Shown in pieces: positions 53,909 through 64,000 of a DNA stretch of 64,000 nucleotides. Under the pieces are notes generated by a model. That model did not search any database, was not told the DNA's origin, and saw only the letters and a list, made by a program, of their open reading frames with translations. A program made the translations under genes and the position numbers. This DNA comes from Arcobacter defluvii (GTDB taxonomy: Bacteria; Campylobacterota; Campylobacteria; Campylobacterales; Arcobacteraceae): contig NZ_CP053835.1 of NCBI RefSeq assembly GCF_013201725.1, positions 124,001 to 188,000 of the forward strand, read 5' to 3'. How positions within the stretch are numbered: position 1 is the stretch's first letter; every line of letters begins with the position of its first letter.

Positions 53909-54811
53909 TTATTTTTTCTTTTCAATATCAAGTTTTTTTCTTTTTTCCCAAAGAGATTTTCTTGATATTCCTAATTTTTTTGATAATTCAGTGTCAGGAT
54001 ATTTATTTTGGTATGAAATAACCATCATTTTAACATAGTCATTAATAGTCATAATATTTGAATTACCTAATAAAATCTTTTCGTTATTAAACTCTATTTT
54101 TCTATGTGGAAATTCTTCTTCAGGCTCTAGTGTTGACACAATACAATTTTTATCTTCAATTAATTTATTGATTTGTTCTTTCATATTCTTTTTTAAAGTA
54201 TGATAATCTGTTAAATAAATGATAGTTTTACCTTGAATAGCATTCATTTGTTTTTGCCAATTTGAAGAAGTTAAGGAAATAAAACAAATAGGTAAATCCA
54301 TTTTTCTAGCTAATTCAAAAACAAGCTTATCCGCACATTTTTGAGAATTTGTTTCTATTAAAGTTGGAAATGATGGTGGAAGTAAAATTTCACTTGTATC
54401 AATATCTGACATTGTAAAATTAAAATAATCTCTTAAAGTTTGTAACTCTCTTCTAATACTTCTACACTCTTTATAATGATAAATTTTTCTTACTAATTCA
54501 TCCATAATAAACGGTTTCATAATATAATCTTTAGCCCCATCTTTAATAGGATTTGTTACTGTTTCATCAGAAATATAAGATACAAGAAGAAGAATTATAG
54601 AAGTTTCACTATATCGTTTGATTATATTTTTACATAAACTAGATGGAAGAGAAGTTGAAAGTAAAATAGTATCGTAATCTTTTGTTAGATTATCAATATT
54701 CGGTGATTCAATATAATCACAACTATGTCCATCATCAAGTAATCTTGAAACAACTTTTTGTGCTAGATAGATTTCATTTTCGATAATTAATATATTCATT
54801 TTTGTTTCCAA
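53909..54811 (-). CDS. Atypical orphan response regulator, HP1021-like
   Basis: This 300-residue regulator has a receiver-like domain missing key residues. The acidic pair is IIENE and the phospho-acceptor position reads ILLSTSLPS (Ser instead of Asp). The KPF loop remains (MKPFIMDEL). A linker domain follows and then a C-terminal Fis-type helix-turn-helix (NKYPDTELSKKLGISRKSLWEKRKKLDI). The position next to ispDF matches H. pylori HP1020-HP1021. HP1021 controls many genes and chromosome origin activity and is redox-linked. The start overlaps the ispDF end by 16 bp. Confidence 0.85.
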   Translation of the reverse strand: METKMNILIIENEIYLAQKVVSRLLDDGHSCDYIESPNIDNLTKDYDTILLSTSLPSSLCKNIIKRYSETSIILLLVSYISDETVTNPIKDGAKDYIMKPFIMDELVRKIYHYKECRSIRRELQTLRDYFNFTMSDIDTSEILLPPSFPTLIETNSQKCADKLVFELARKMDLPICFISLTSSNWQKQMNAIQGKTIIYLTDYHTLKKNMKEQINKLIEDKNCIVSTLEPEEEFPHRKIEFNNEKILLGNSNIMTINDYVKMMVISYQNKYPDTELSKKLGISRKSLWEKRKKLDIEKKK

Positions 54812-55923
54812 TTATAATATTTCAATGTAGCAATACTTTGTACAGCAACTCCTTCAGCTCTACCAATAAATCCAAGCTTTTCCGCAGTTGTAGCTTTGAT
54901 ATTGATAAACTGTTTTTCAAGTCCTAAAAGTTTTACCATTGAATTTTTTATATCATTTTTAAAAGGATTGATTTTTGGTTTTTGTGCAATAATGGTTAAA
55001 TCAATATTTACTATTTCATAACCAACATTATTGACAAAAGTTACAATCTCATCTAATAGAATTTTTGAATCTATTCCTTTATACTTTTCATCAGTATCAG
55101 GAAAAAATTCACCAATGTCTCCAGCTCCACATGCTCCTAATAATGCATCGATAACTGAATGTATTAAAACATCACCATCACTATGTGCTTTAAAACCATA
55201 ATCATAAGGAAGTTTAATTCCACCAAGATACATATCTTTATTTTCTTCAAAAGCATGAATATCAAAACCAGTACCAGTAAAAAAATTATTTGATGGTTCT
55301 TTTAGACATGGTAAATCATCTAATTCATCACCTAAAGTTAATTTTTTACTATCAATACTTCCTTGAACATATTTTATTGTTCCATTTATATTTTTAATTG
55401 CAGAACTTTCATCAGTAAATTCTATTTTTGTATTTAGTGCAGATTTTAATATTTGTGTATTTGAAAGTTGAGGAGTTTGAATTAATTTTACATTATCTCT
55501 GTTAATTGTATCATTTTCATAAATTACAGTATCTGTAACATTTAGAATGGGAACTATACAATTGGCATTTTCTTTTTCAATTAAAAGAGTTTCTATCACA
55601 TATTTGGGAATGCAAGCTCTTGCTACATCACTTATCATTACATATTTTGTTGTTACAAATTTTAGACAGTTTAGTATTGATTGTTGTCTTGTTGTTCCAC
55701 CTTTGACAAAAGTAAATTCATCAGTGAAGTTTTTCATATAATCTAATTCAGTTTCATGAGAAGCAATGATAATTTTATTAAATTGTGAAAAAGAAGCTAA
55801 TCTTTTTGTCACATGTAACCATAAAGGTTCATTACCTATTCTAATCCACTGCTTTTTAGTTTTGTGTTCAAATCTTGAAGAATTGCCTGCACATAGAACT
55901 ATAAGTGTAACATCTAACAACAA
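54796..55923 (-). CDS. ispDF: Bifunctional IspD/IspF isoprenoid enzyme
   Basis: This 375-residue fusion belongs to the MEP pathway. The IspD part (about 1-215) begins VTLIVLCAGNSSRFEHKTKKQWI and converts MEP to CDP-ME. The IspF part (about 216-375) begins FFTGTGFDIHAFEENKDMYLGGIKLPYDYGFKAHSDGDV with the Asp/His metal site, and ends with GRAEGVAVQSIATL. Fused IspDF is typical of Campylobacterota and alpha-proteobacteria. Confidence 0.96.
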   Translation of the reverse strand: MLLDVTLIVLCAGNSSRFEHKTKKQWIRIGNEPLWLHVTKRLASFSQFNKIIIASHETELDYMKNFTDEFTFVKGGTTRQQSILNCLKFVTTKYVMISDVARACIPKYVIETLLIEKENANCIVPILNVTDTVIYENDTINRDNVKLIQTPQLSNTQILKSALNTKIEFTDESSAIKNINGTIKYVQGSIDSKKLTLGDELDDLPCLKEPSNNFFTGTGFDIHAFEENKDMYLGGIKLPYDYGFKAHSDGDVLIHSVIDALLGACGAGDIGEFFPDTDEKYKGIDSKILLDEIVTFVNNVGYEIVNIDLTIIAQKPKINPFKNDIKNSMVKLLGLEKQFINIKATTAEKLGFIGRAEGVAVQSIATLKYYNWKQK

Positions 55924-55978
55924 AAACCCCTTTGTGTAAAAAAGTTACAAATTATAATATATACTAACTTAGCATAAG

Positions 55979-56800
55979 TTAAGAATTTTGACCAATAACC
56001 TCTTTTATAACATCAATTGAGTTAATAAAATGCTCAACATCAAAGTCGTAAAGTACAACTTTTTCTAAAGCTTTTTCAATGTTTTTATCACTTAATGGGT
56101 ATCTTACATCACACAAGATTTTAACAATTTGTAAAATTTGAGCTTTTTTCTTAAAAGATTCTGGACAATTTTCTATATCTTCTGTAAATGCTATAGGAAA
56201 AATTATGTTGTGACTTAAATTCCAATGTTTAAAGATATTTGCAGTAATTCTTGCACAGGTAAAACCTGTAAATTTTTCTTCGCACAAACTTGTATCTTTA
56301 GTTTCTTCTAACTCTTTTAAAAATTCTTCAGTCTTTTTTTCATTTTGAATTACTTGTGAAATTACGAATTTACCAACTTCTTGAAGAAAAGCAGGAAGTA
56401 ATAGTTCATTTTTTAGGTCAAAATTTATAGTAGAAACCCAAGTATTAACGATATTACTAGCAAGTGAACTTGAAAAAATAAAATCATCATTAGTTACAGC
56501 ATAAGCTAGTAAATTTGATTTGATAGTGTTGCTAATTGAAGAACCAATAGCAATTGAAATAGCAAATTTTATACCTAAAAGGTTTATTGCACGACTTAAA
56601 GTATCAACTTTACTTCTAAAACCAAACATACTTGAATTTGCAATTTTTAAAATATTTGCGACAATTAATGGGTCTTTATTTAATATTTCTACTAATTTAT
56701 TTGTATCTGTACTATCTAATTTTCTAAAATTATCAAGTTCTATGATATTGTTTGGAAGAGGAGGCAAAGATGTAATTTCTTTAATTAATTTCTTTCTCAT
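55979..56800 (-). CDS. HDOD-domain protein
   Basis: This 273-residue all-helical HDOD protein has the start LIKEITSLPPLPNNIIEL, the core KDPLIVANILKIANSSMFGF and the NLLGIKFAISIAIGSSI segment. It lacks the catalytic HD metal site, as usual for HDOD. Members act in signalling, chemotaxis or stress. It is 16 bp downstream of a 663-residue protein of unknown function, probably in one transcript with it. Confidence 0.88.
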   Translation of the reverse strand: MRKKLIKEITSLPPLPNNIIELDNFRKLDSTDTNKLVEILNKDPLIVANILKIANSSMFGFRSKVDTLSRAINLLGIKFAISIAIGSSISNTIKSNLLAYAVTNDDFIFSSSLASNIVNTWVSTINFDLKNELLLPAFLQEVGKFVISQVIQNEKKTEEFLKELEETKDTSLCEEKFTGFTCARITANIFKHWNLSHNIIFPIAFTEDIENCPESFKKKAQILQIVKILCDVRYPLSDKNIEKALEKVVLYDFDVEHFINSIDVIKEVIGQNS

Positions 56801-56816
56801 AAATATCCTAAATTTT

Positions 56817-58808
56817 TTAATAAGTTAATTCAAAATCATCGTCACTAAGATAAAATTTTATATCTTTTTGATCAAAGCTTTTAAAAATAATACTAAATTC
56901 ATCTTTTATAAATTTTGTATATCGTTCTAAAATTAGATTAAAAATCTTTTCATTTATTTTTGAATAAAGTAATTTAATCAAGTATTTATGATTTATTTTA
57001 ATAACATATTTTTCAAATTCATAATCAAAAGTATCAATTTGTTCTACTTCTGAAATAAAAATTTTACATAAACCATAAAAAATTTTTGTTGTTAGAAAGT
57101 CGACTAAAATATTTATAGTTTCATCTATACTCAAAGAATTAATCTCTATTCTTTTTTTGATAATTTCTATTTCTTGATATAATTCAAAATCTTTTAGTAT
57201 AAAAAAATCGTCTAAAAAATTTTCTCTTACATAATCTTTTGTAAATTGAAGGTTTTCTAATATTTTTGCATTTATTTTTTCATAATTTATTTCTAAAATA
57301 TCAAAATCATTTAATAAAATAAATAAAGCATATAATTTTTTTGCTTCTTCTATTTTTTCTTCATGTGTAGAATAAATAAGTGAAATATTAAGAAAAATTT
57401 TTGAACAAATAGAAATAAGATGAAAATCAAAAGTATTTTGAAGAATATATTTAGAAATTTTTTCTAATATTTCATTTAGTTCATTATCAAATTTAGAATT
57501 TTTGAATTTTGTTATAAATAAATCAAATATTGCTAATTTAAAAAATTCATGATAATCGTTTTTTATTACTTTTGAATTTACTAAAATTTGGGTGATATGA
57601 CTATATTTAAAATCTTCAATATCCGATATGAAAAATAAAATTCTATAAATAGTTTCTAAATTTCTATTATCAAAATCTTTATCTGAAAGAATAAAATCTT
57701 CAATAACCCAATGATAATCCAATTTTTTGTCAAAATTTAAATCTGAATTATAATTGTACAACAAAGAACTAAGTAATGTTTTTTCAAATTCTTCAATATT
57801 TTTTGCAATTTTAATTTCATTTTCTATAGAAAACTTTTTATAATAAACTTTCAAGATTTTTTGAAAATAAGGATTATCAAAAAATCTTGGAGAGTTAGGT
57901 ATATTTCTTAATTTTTTTAATAATTTAAGTAATAAAATTGAAGAATAATTTTTGAAAATCAAAAACTCTGCATCTTCTGAAATATCATTTTCATAGCCGA
58001 AATTGTTGTTTTTTGATAACATAAAACCATCTTCTTGTCTTTCAAGACATAGAAGGTATTTTTCAAAACTTTTACTTAAATCATCTTCTTCCACAGGTAT
58101 TTCATCTAAATGAGAAAAATAATATAAATATTTTCCTTGAATATTATTTATTTTACTTAATTCTCTATCATTTAAAGAAATAGTAAATTTTATAATATTT
58201 ATTGTTTCTGTCATTAAATCGATGATTTGATTAACGCTTTTTTTTCTAATTAAATCAATAGAATTAATAGTACATAATTGAATTAATGTTTTTAATAAAA
58301 TTATATAAGAATCAAAAGTTAACGAAAATAAAACTTTATTTTCTAAAAATAGTGTTCTTAAATGTTCTTCATAAAATCTAAAAACTTTTGAAATAGCTTC
58401 TAAATCATAATTATAATAAGAATTTAGAATATTATCATCTGAACCAATAGTTGAAATGTATGCAAGTACATTTATATCTTTTATAAAATGAATATTGTCA
58501 TCTTTTGTAAGATTTTTTAACTTCTTTTCTAAAAAAATATTTATTTGCTCTTTTAAAAAAATATTATTCAAAAAAATATTTTTCAAATCATTTGGTAAAC
58601 TTTTTTTATTTTTATGTAATTCTAAAATAAAATTTATCAGATATAAATAACTTTTTTCAGTTGAAGCAATTAATTGATTTTCATTTTCTAAAATATTGTA
58701 TTTTTCGATAACTAATTCAATTTCATTAATATACTTTTGTTGCTCTAACTCTTTTTGAGTATACAACGAAAAATTAGGAGAGTTATCTAATTGTTTATCA
58801 TCTAACAA
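56817..58808 (-). CDS. Large helical cytoplasmic protein of unknown function
   Basis: This 663-residue protein has no signal peptide or transmembrane span. It is rich in Ile, Leu, Lys, Asn, Phe and Glu, with near-continuous predicted helices of 20-40 residues, suggesting an alpha-solenoid or repeat-type scaffold. I see no catalytic motif and do not recognise the family. It is the first gene of a probable two-gene unit with the HDOD protein, so a shared signalling or scaffold role is possible. A good ribosome site (aggagg) precedes the ATG. Confidence 0.7.
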   Translation of the reverse strand: MLDDKQLDNSPNFSLYTQKELEQQKYINEIELVIEKYNILENENQLIASTEKSYLYLINFILELHKNKKSLPNDLKNIFLNNIFLKEQINIFLEKKLKNLTKDDNIHFIKDINVLAYISTIGSDDNILNSYYNYDLEAISKVFRFYEEHLRTLFLENKVLFSLTFDSYIILLKTLIQLCTINSIDLIRKKSVNQIIDLMTETINIIKFTISLNDRELSKINNIQGKYLYYFSHLDEIPVEEDDLSKSFEKYLLCLERQEDGFMLSKNNNFGYENDISEDAEFLIFKNYSSILLLKLLKKLRNIPNSPRFFDNPYFQKILKVYYKKFSIENEIKIAKNIEEFEKTLLSSLLYNYNSDLNFDKKLDYHWVIEDFILSDKDFDNRNLETIYRILFFISDIEDFKYSHITQILVNSKVIKNDYHEFFKLAIFDLFITKFKNSKFDNELNEILEKISKYILQNTFDFHLISICSKIFLNISLIYSTHEEKIEEAKKLYALFILLNDFDILEINYEKINAKILENLQFTKDYVRENFLDDFFILKDFELYQEIEIIKKRIEINSLSIDETINILVDFLTTKIFYGLCKIFISEVEQIDTFDYEFEKYVIKINHKYLIKLLYSKINEKIFNLILERYTKFIKDEFSIIFKSFDQKDIKFYLSDDDFELTY

Positions 58809-58915
58809 AATAACCTCCTAATATATATTTCTTAATTATTATATAGAAAAGAAACTTATATGAATAATAATTTCAAAATATCTAAAGCACTTAAGCTTAT
58901 ATAAATATATTTGGC

Positions 58916-58921
58916 TATAAT
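58916..58921 (+). promoter_or_regulatory. Putative -10 box of thiC
   Basis: TATAAT in tttggctataatctagc, 38 bp before the thiC ATG. The short leader has no room for a TPP riboswitch and none is seen. Confidence 0.45.
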
Positions 58922-58950
58922 CTAGCTACAAATATAAATAAATACTATAG

Positions 58951-60312
<1,362 letters not shown>

Positions 60313-60377
60313 TTAAGATAAAAATTATCCTATTTAAAATATAATGTCAGACTTTTAAATATTATAAGGAATATTAT

Positions 60378-61559
60378 ATGACTAATGTAGAAATTATTAA
60401 AAAAGAATTAGAAAATATTAAATATCCAGGCTTTGCAAAATCAATTGTAGAGTTTGGATTTGTGAAAGAAGTACAGTTAGATGGTAATAATTGTTTTATC
60501 AATTTAGATATTACTTCAACAGCACCAGAAGTTGAAGCTCAACTAAGAAAAGAAATTACAGCACTTAAGTCATTAAGTGGAATAAATGTAACGCTTAATT
60601 TTAATAAACCAAAAGAACAAGTTCAACAAAGCAATAGTGTAAGTGGTAAAAATATTGCTCCTCAAATTAAAAAAGTTGTTATGGTTAGTTCTGGAAAAGG
60701 TGGAGTTGGGAAATCAACTACAACAGTAAATCTTGCAATTGCAACAGCAATGCAAGGTAAAAGAGTTGGTATTTTAGATGCTGACATTTATGGACCAAAT
60801 ATTCCTAGAATGATGGGATTAAATGGAAAAGAAGTAGAAATAGTTGGAGATAAAGCGAAACCATTAAATGCATATGGAGTTGACGTAATGTCAATGGGAA
60901 TATTAATGGAAGAAGGACAAGCTCTTATTTGGAGAGGTGCTATGATTATGAAAGCTATCCAACAACTTTTAAGAGATATTTTATGGGAAGAATTAGATAT
61001 TTTATTTATTGATATGCCTCCAGGAACTGGTGATGCTCAATTAACTTTAGCTCAAAGTGTTCCTGTTAGTGCAGGAATCAATGTAACAACACCACAACAT
61101 GTAGCTCTTGATGATTCAAGAAGAAGTTTAGATATGTTCAAAAAACTTCATATACCAGTTGCTGGAATTGTTGAAAATATGAGTGGATTTATTTGTCCTT
61201 CATGTAAAACTGAGTCTGATATTTTTGGAATGGGAACTTGTGAAGAGTTAGCAAAACAATATAATACTCAAGTACTGGGAAATCTTCCAATTGAGCCTGC
61301 TATTAGGGAAGGTGGAGATAGTGGTAAGCCAATAGTTTATTTTAATCCAGAATCAATCTCAGCAAAAAGATATATGATTGCAGCTGATAAATTAATTTCA
61401 TTTTTAAATTCACAAGATGAAGTTTCTAATGCAGCAATCCAGCCAATAATGCCTGCTGGTGTAAGTGCTTGTTCTCCTGAAGGACAAAAAATAAAAGAAG
61501 AACATGAAAAAGCTCAAAAATCAAGTGGTAGTTGTGGGACAGGATGTGGTTGTCATTAA
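60378..61559 (+). CDS. mrp: Mrp/ApbC-type P-loop iron-sulfur carrier
   Basis: This 393-residue protein has an N-terminal DUF59/MIP18-like domain (about 1-85) and a P-loop NTPase domain with VSSGKGGVGKSTT near residue 105, DIYGPNIPRMMGLNG and FIDMPPGTGDAQLT. The paired cysteines FICPSCKT bind the Fe-S cluster. A C-terminal Cys-rich tail SCGTGCGCH is an extra feature that may bind metal. It supplies clusters to target enzymes such as ThiC, which is encoded just upstream. Confidence 0.93.
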   Translation: MTNVEIIKKELENIKYPGFAKSIVEFGFVKEVQLDGNNCFINLDITSTAPEVEAQLRKEITALKSLSGINVTLNFNKPKEQVQQSNSVSGKNIAPQIKKVVMVSSGKGGVGKSTTTVNLAIATAMQGKRVGILDADIYGPNIPRMMGLNGKEVEIVGDKAKPLNAYGVDVMSMGILMEEGQALIWRGAMIMKAIQQLLRDILWEELDILFIDMPPGTGDAQLTLAQSVPVSAGINVTTPQHVALDDSRRSLDMFKKLHIPVAGIVENMSGFICPSCKTESDIFGMGTCEELAKQYNTQVLGNLPIEPAIREGGDSGKPIVYFNPESISAKRYMIAADKLISFLNSQDEVSNAAIQPIMPAGVSACSPEGQKIKEEHEKAQKSSGSCGTGCGCH

Positions 61560-61565
61560 TTAAAT

Positions 61566-61591
61566 AAAAAAAGAGTTATAACTCTTTTTTT
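61566..61591. terminator. Bidirectional terminator between mrp and the zinc-finger gene
   Basis: Near-perfect palindrome: aaaaaaagagtt and its complement around a 3-nt loop, with long A and T tracts on the two sides. Confidence 0.85.
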
Positions 61592-61847
61592 ATCCACATT
61601 TATAATATTCTTCGAATAGCTCTTCAACTTTTTCTGTTACAAGCTTTTCATGCCAATTATGTCTTTTGGCAAATAGTTTTATTTCAAAATCTCTTTGTTC
61701 TTTAGAACAGAAAAAATATAGTTTTTTTACAAATGGTTTAGGTATTGAAATTACTATTTTTTGGAAAAAGCTCTCTTTACATTCAGCTGAACAAAAAACC
61801 TTCGAGATAGGTATTTTTTTAGAGCAGTATTGACAACAATTTGTCAT
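61590..61847 (-). CDS. Small zinc-ribbon protein
   Basis: This 85-residue protein has an N-terminal zinc-binding pattern: Cys pairs in NCCQYCSKK and VFCSAECKESF. A basic/aromatic middle and a helical acidic tail (EKLVTEKVEELFEEYYKC) follow. It resembles small DUF2116-like or HIT/MYND-type zinc proteins. Function is unknown; it is convergent with mrp and its stop overlaps the terminator. Confidence 0.75.
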   Translation of the reverse strand: MTNCCQYCSKKIPISKVFCSAECKESFFQKIVISIPKPFVKKLYFFCSKEQRDFEIKLFAKRHNWHEKLVTEKVEELFEEYYKCG

Positions 61848-61933
61848 AATAACTCCTTTAATATTTTTTAAAATTTACATTATAACAAGGCATAATTAAA
61901 CGCAACTTAGTTGCATTTAATTATGCAAAAAAA

Positions 61934-62617
61934 TTATGATTCTTTTCTTGAATTTTTCTCTTCAATTCCAGACATACCAAATCTTCTTGCTAGCTCTTGT
62001 TTTACTCTATCGGGACTAATATTTTTACTTGCAAGTGCTACTAATACATGGTAAGCAATATCGGCTGCTTCGTAAATGATTTCTTCTTCATTATTGTCTT
62101 TTATTGCAAAAGTAAATTCTCCTGCTTCTTCAACAACTTTTTTAAGCATAGAATTTTGTTTACCTTGTAAAAGTTTTGCAGTATATGATTTTGTAGAATT
62201 TTCATTTTTTCTTTCACAAATTGTATGATACAAAGTATCAATTACACCATATGCAGCAGTAGTATTAACTTCAACATCACTAATTATTTCATTTGTTTTT
62301 AAATTTGTATAAAAACATGATTTTCTTCCTGTATGACAGGCAACACCTTCTTGATTTACTTTTAGTAATAAAGTATCATTATCGCAGTCAACTAAAATTT
62401 CAACAATTTCTTGAAGATGATTTGAACTTTCACCTTTTTTCCAGATTCGTTGACGGCTTCTACTAAAGTAGTGTGCATAATTAGTTTTTATTGTTAATTC
62501 AAGAGCTTCTTTATTCATATAAGCTAACATTAAAACTTCGTTTGTATTAGCATCTTGAGTAATTACAGGAATTAGATTGCCCATTTTTTCCCAATCTATT
62601 TTATCCAATTGTTCCAT
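61934..62617 (-). CDS. hisIE: Bifunctional phosphoribosyl-AMP cyclohydrolase / phosphoribosyl-ATP pyrophosphatase
   Basis: This 227-residue fusion carries out steps 2 and 3 of histidine synthesis. The HisI domain (about 1-115) has [33 protein letters not shown] and the metal site [15 protein letters not shown]. The HisE domain (about 120-210) has [31 protein letters not shown]. Its ribosome site (aaagga) lies inside the end of a disrupted upstream ORF. Confidence 0.97.
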   Translation of the reverse strand: MEQLDKIDWEKMGNLIPVITQDANTNEVLMLAYMNKEALELTIKTNYAHYFSRSRQRIWKKGESSNHLQEIVEILVDCDNDTLLLKVNQEGVACHTGRKSCFYTNLKTNEIISDVEVNTTAAYGVIDTLYHTICERKNENSTKSYTAKLLQGKQNSMLKKVVEEAGEFTFAIKDNNEEEIIYEAADIAYHVLVALASKNISPDRVKQELARRFGMSGIEEKNSRKES

Positions 62618-62618
62618 T

Positions 62619-62866
62619 TTAATTTCCTTTAAAATTTCGTGCCAACATCAATTCTTTATTTATATAAATATTAATTCCAAAATCATAGTTAGATTTAATA
62701 TCATTATTTTTTTCTCTTTGTATTTATTTATCTCTTTATATTTTAAATTTTCATCATATTTTACTTCGGGTTTAATCTTTAAAATAGATTTGATTTCCTT
62801 CTCATAAATCGAAGGAATTAAGAGAAAATGGAGAGTAAAAATAAGTTTTAAATATTTTTTTCCCAT
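62619..62866 (-). pseudogene. Small secreted protein gene with a frame break at a T7/A7 run
   Basis: The intact frame from ATG 62866 gives a signal-like start (MGKKYLKLIFTLHFLLIPS) and a polar stretch, but after the A7 run (T7 on plus strand, 62707-62713) it turns hydrophobic and stops at 62660. With eight As the frame would continue as [31 protein letters not shown] and stop at 62619, directly before hisIE, a much more natural 82-residue exported protein. It may be a pseudogene, a phase-variable gene, a slippage site or a sequence error. Confidence 0.45.
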
Positions 62867-62870
62867 GATG

Positions 62871-62900
62871 TTAAAGAAGCAGTAATAACTGCTTCTTTAA
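62871..62900 (-). terminator. Hairpin terminating the SPFH gene
   Basis: Perfect 13-bp stem ttaaagaagcagt / actgcttctttaa with a 4-nt loop immediately after the SPFH stop codon. Confidence 0.75.
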
Positions 62901-63974
62901 TTATTGATTTACTGATGTATCTCTTATTTTATCTTTTGAGTCAATCCAAATATTTGGAGTTGATCCACCTGGTGTTAAGAAAATTTTAGCATCTTTGTTT
63001 TCTCTAAGTGCTTCATTAAATTTTCCTTGAACTTCTATTTGTTGCATTTGTAATAAATTTTGTGTTAAAGATAATGCAATTTCTTTGTTTGCTGCTGCTT
63101 GAGCTTTTGCTTCAATAGTTACAGCATCAGCTCTACCTTGCGCTTCAATTCTTTTTGCTTCAGCTTCTCCATTTGCAAGAGCTGCTCTTTTTTCAGCTTC
63201 TTGTTTTGCTCTTAAAACTTCGTATCTAACTCTTTCAGATTCTTGATTTGCAATTTGAACTCTTTCGATTTGTTCTTTTATTTTTGCTGGAAGTACAATC
63301 TCTCTTAATTGAACTGATTCAATTGAAACTGGTTTCCCTTCAAGTGATTCAATTTGTGATCTAATACCATTTTCAATCATAGTAGCAATTTCATTTCTTT
63401 TTGTTGGTAACTCTTCTGCATTAAATCCACCAACAACATTTCTCACAATATTTCTTACCACTGGATTTACAATTTTATCTTCCCATGCTGATCCCCAAGT
63501 TGCAATAGTTGCAGGAGCTCCAGGTGCAGTCAATCTATATTGAACAGTAAGTTCAATAGAAACAGGTAAACCTCTTGCATCTAAAATATTAATTGCAGGA
63601 TTACTTCTAATACTTTGGTCAAAACCAGTACTAGTTTCAATAGTAGCAAAATTCATAAGTCTAACTTTTGTATCAACAACTGTAACTTTTTGGTATCCAG
63701 GAAGAATAAAGTGAAAACCTGGATTTAATGGTTGATCATCATATTTACCTAATGTTTGTTTGATTCCTACATTACCTGATTCGATAGTCATAAATGGTTT
63801 AAATAAAAATAAAGCTCCAATAATAATAATTACTAAATAGAGCATTCCAGCTTTTTTTCCAAAATTCTTGAAAAATTCTGGTGTTTCAAATGGTGGTTGA
63901 TAATTTCCCCCTCCATTTGAACCTCCAGAATTATTTTGTTGTCTGTTTTTAAAATAGTCGTTGTCTATTGGCAT
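62901..63974 (-). CDS. SPFH/Band-7 (prohibitin/HflK-like) membrane protein
   Basis: This 357-residue protein has a short cytoplasmic Asn/Gly-rich N terminus, one transmembrane span (about 44-60, GMLYLVIIIIGALFLF), the SPFH domain (IESGNVGIKQTLGKYDDQPLNPGFHFILP) and a long helical region rich in Ala/Glu/Gln (KQEAEKRAALANGEAEAKRIEAQGRADAVTIEAKAQ). Family members form membrane rings or rafts around proteases such as FtsH. Its upstream region runs to the end of the window. Confidence 0.9.
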   Translation of the reverse strand: MPIDNDYFKNRQQNNSGGSNGGGNYQPPFETPEFFKNFGKKAGMLYLVIIIIGALFLFKPFMTIESGNVGIKQTLGKYDDQPLNPGFHFILPGYQKVTVVDTKVRLMNFATIETSTGFDQSIRSNPAINILDARGLPVSIELTVQYRLTAPGAPATIATWGSAWEDKIVNPVVRNIVRNVVGGFNAEELPTKRNEIATMIENGIRSQIESLEGKPVSIESVQLREIVLPAKIKEQIERVQIANQESERVRYEVLRAKQEAEKRAALANGEAEAKRIEAQGRADAVTIEAKAQAAANKEIALSLTQNLLQMQQIEVQGKFNEALRENKDAKIFLTPGGSTPNIWIDSKDKIRDTSVNQ

Positions 63975-64000
63975 ATTTTTCCTTATATTAAGTATTTAAT

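Overview
The window is AT-rich, gene-dense chromosomal DNA from a member of the Campylobacterota, most likely an Arcobacter/Aliarcobacter-type organism. The lineage is inferred from gene orders I recall from Campylobacter jejuni and Helicobacter pylori: hom, AlaC-like aminotransferase, periplasmic protein, rlmB-like, rsmI, rpmE; HisZ-like, purA, DUF507, carA; coaE next to a SpeE-like gene; ispDF beside an HP1021-type orphan regulator. The futalosine-pathway gene mqnP fits as well. No database search was possible, so genus level is an inference.

Layout. 1-3.5 kb: housekeeping (nucleoside phosphorylase-like protein, rlmN, a 32-aa membrane protein, gltX, an RRM protein). 3.6-12.1 kb: a metal-resistance block with an OmpR-type response regulator, a histidine kinase, a YtkA-like protein, a CusCBA-type RND efflux system, a YceI protein and a Cys-repeat secreted peptide. 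12.2-14.6 kb: MATE pump with MerR regulator, and a divergent isochorismatase-like hydrolase. 14.6-21.8 kb: amino-acid, RNA-modification and menaquinone genes. 21.85 kb: tRNA-Arg(TCG).

22.1-39.1 kb: a 17-kb, single-strand cluster of thirteen genes that I read as an unusual type IVb pilus-like (or type II secretion-like) machine. It has three pilin-like proteins, a lipoprotein secretin, a GspF/TadC-type membrane protein, a GspE/PilB-type ATPase, BfpC/GspL-like, PilO/GspM-like and PilP/GspC-like partners, and a degenerate GHKL-fold protein. It also has four Sec-exported proteins sharing a pilin-like module. In two of these the module is fused to an RCC1-like beta-propeller, and both end in the same conserved tail. 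This is the part most likely to be undescribed.

39.1-48.3 kb: purT, a glucosaminidase, dapF, coaE, a truncated SpeE-like protein, purM (opposite strand), a divergent GAPDH, then a MarR-controlled set (marR, yceI, DODA dioxygenase, FMN reductase, pirin). Two copies of an identical 17-bp palindrome-containing site mark that regulon. 48.4-53.4 kb: class-V aminotransferase, HisZ-like, purA, DUF507, carA. 53.4-58.8 kb: pgpA, HP1021-like regulator, ispDF, HDOD protein and a large uncharacterised helical protein. 58.9-64 kb: thiC, mrp, a zinc-finger protein, hisIE, a frameshifted small secreted protein, and an SPFH protein.

Working together, the two-component pair, YtkA-like protein, RND pump and Cys-rich peptide look like a copper/silver response. 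The MarR block looks like an electrophile or quinone response. The 22-39 kb cluster would build a surface filament or export apparatus displaying propeller-headed proteins. No insertion sequence, integrase, CRISPR array, rRNA or riboswitch was seen.
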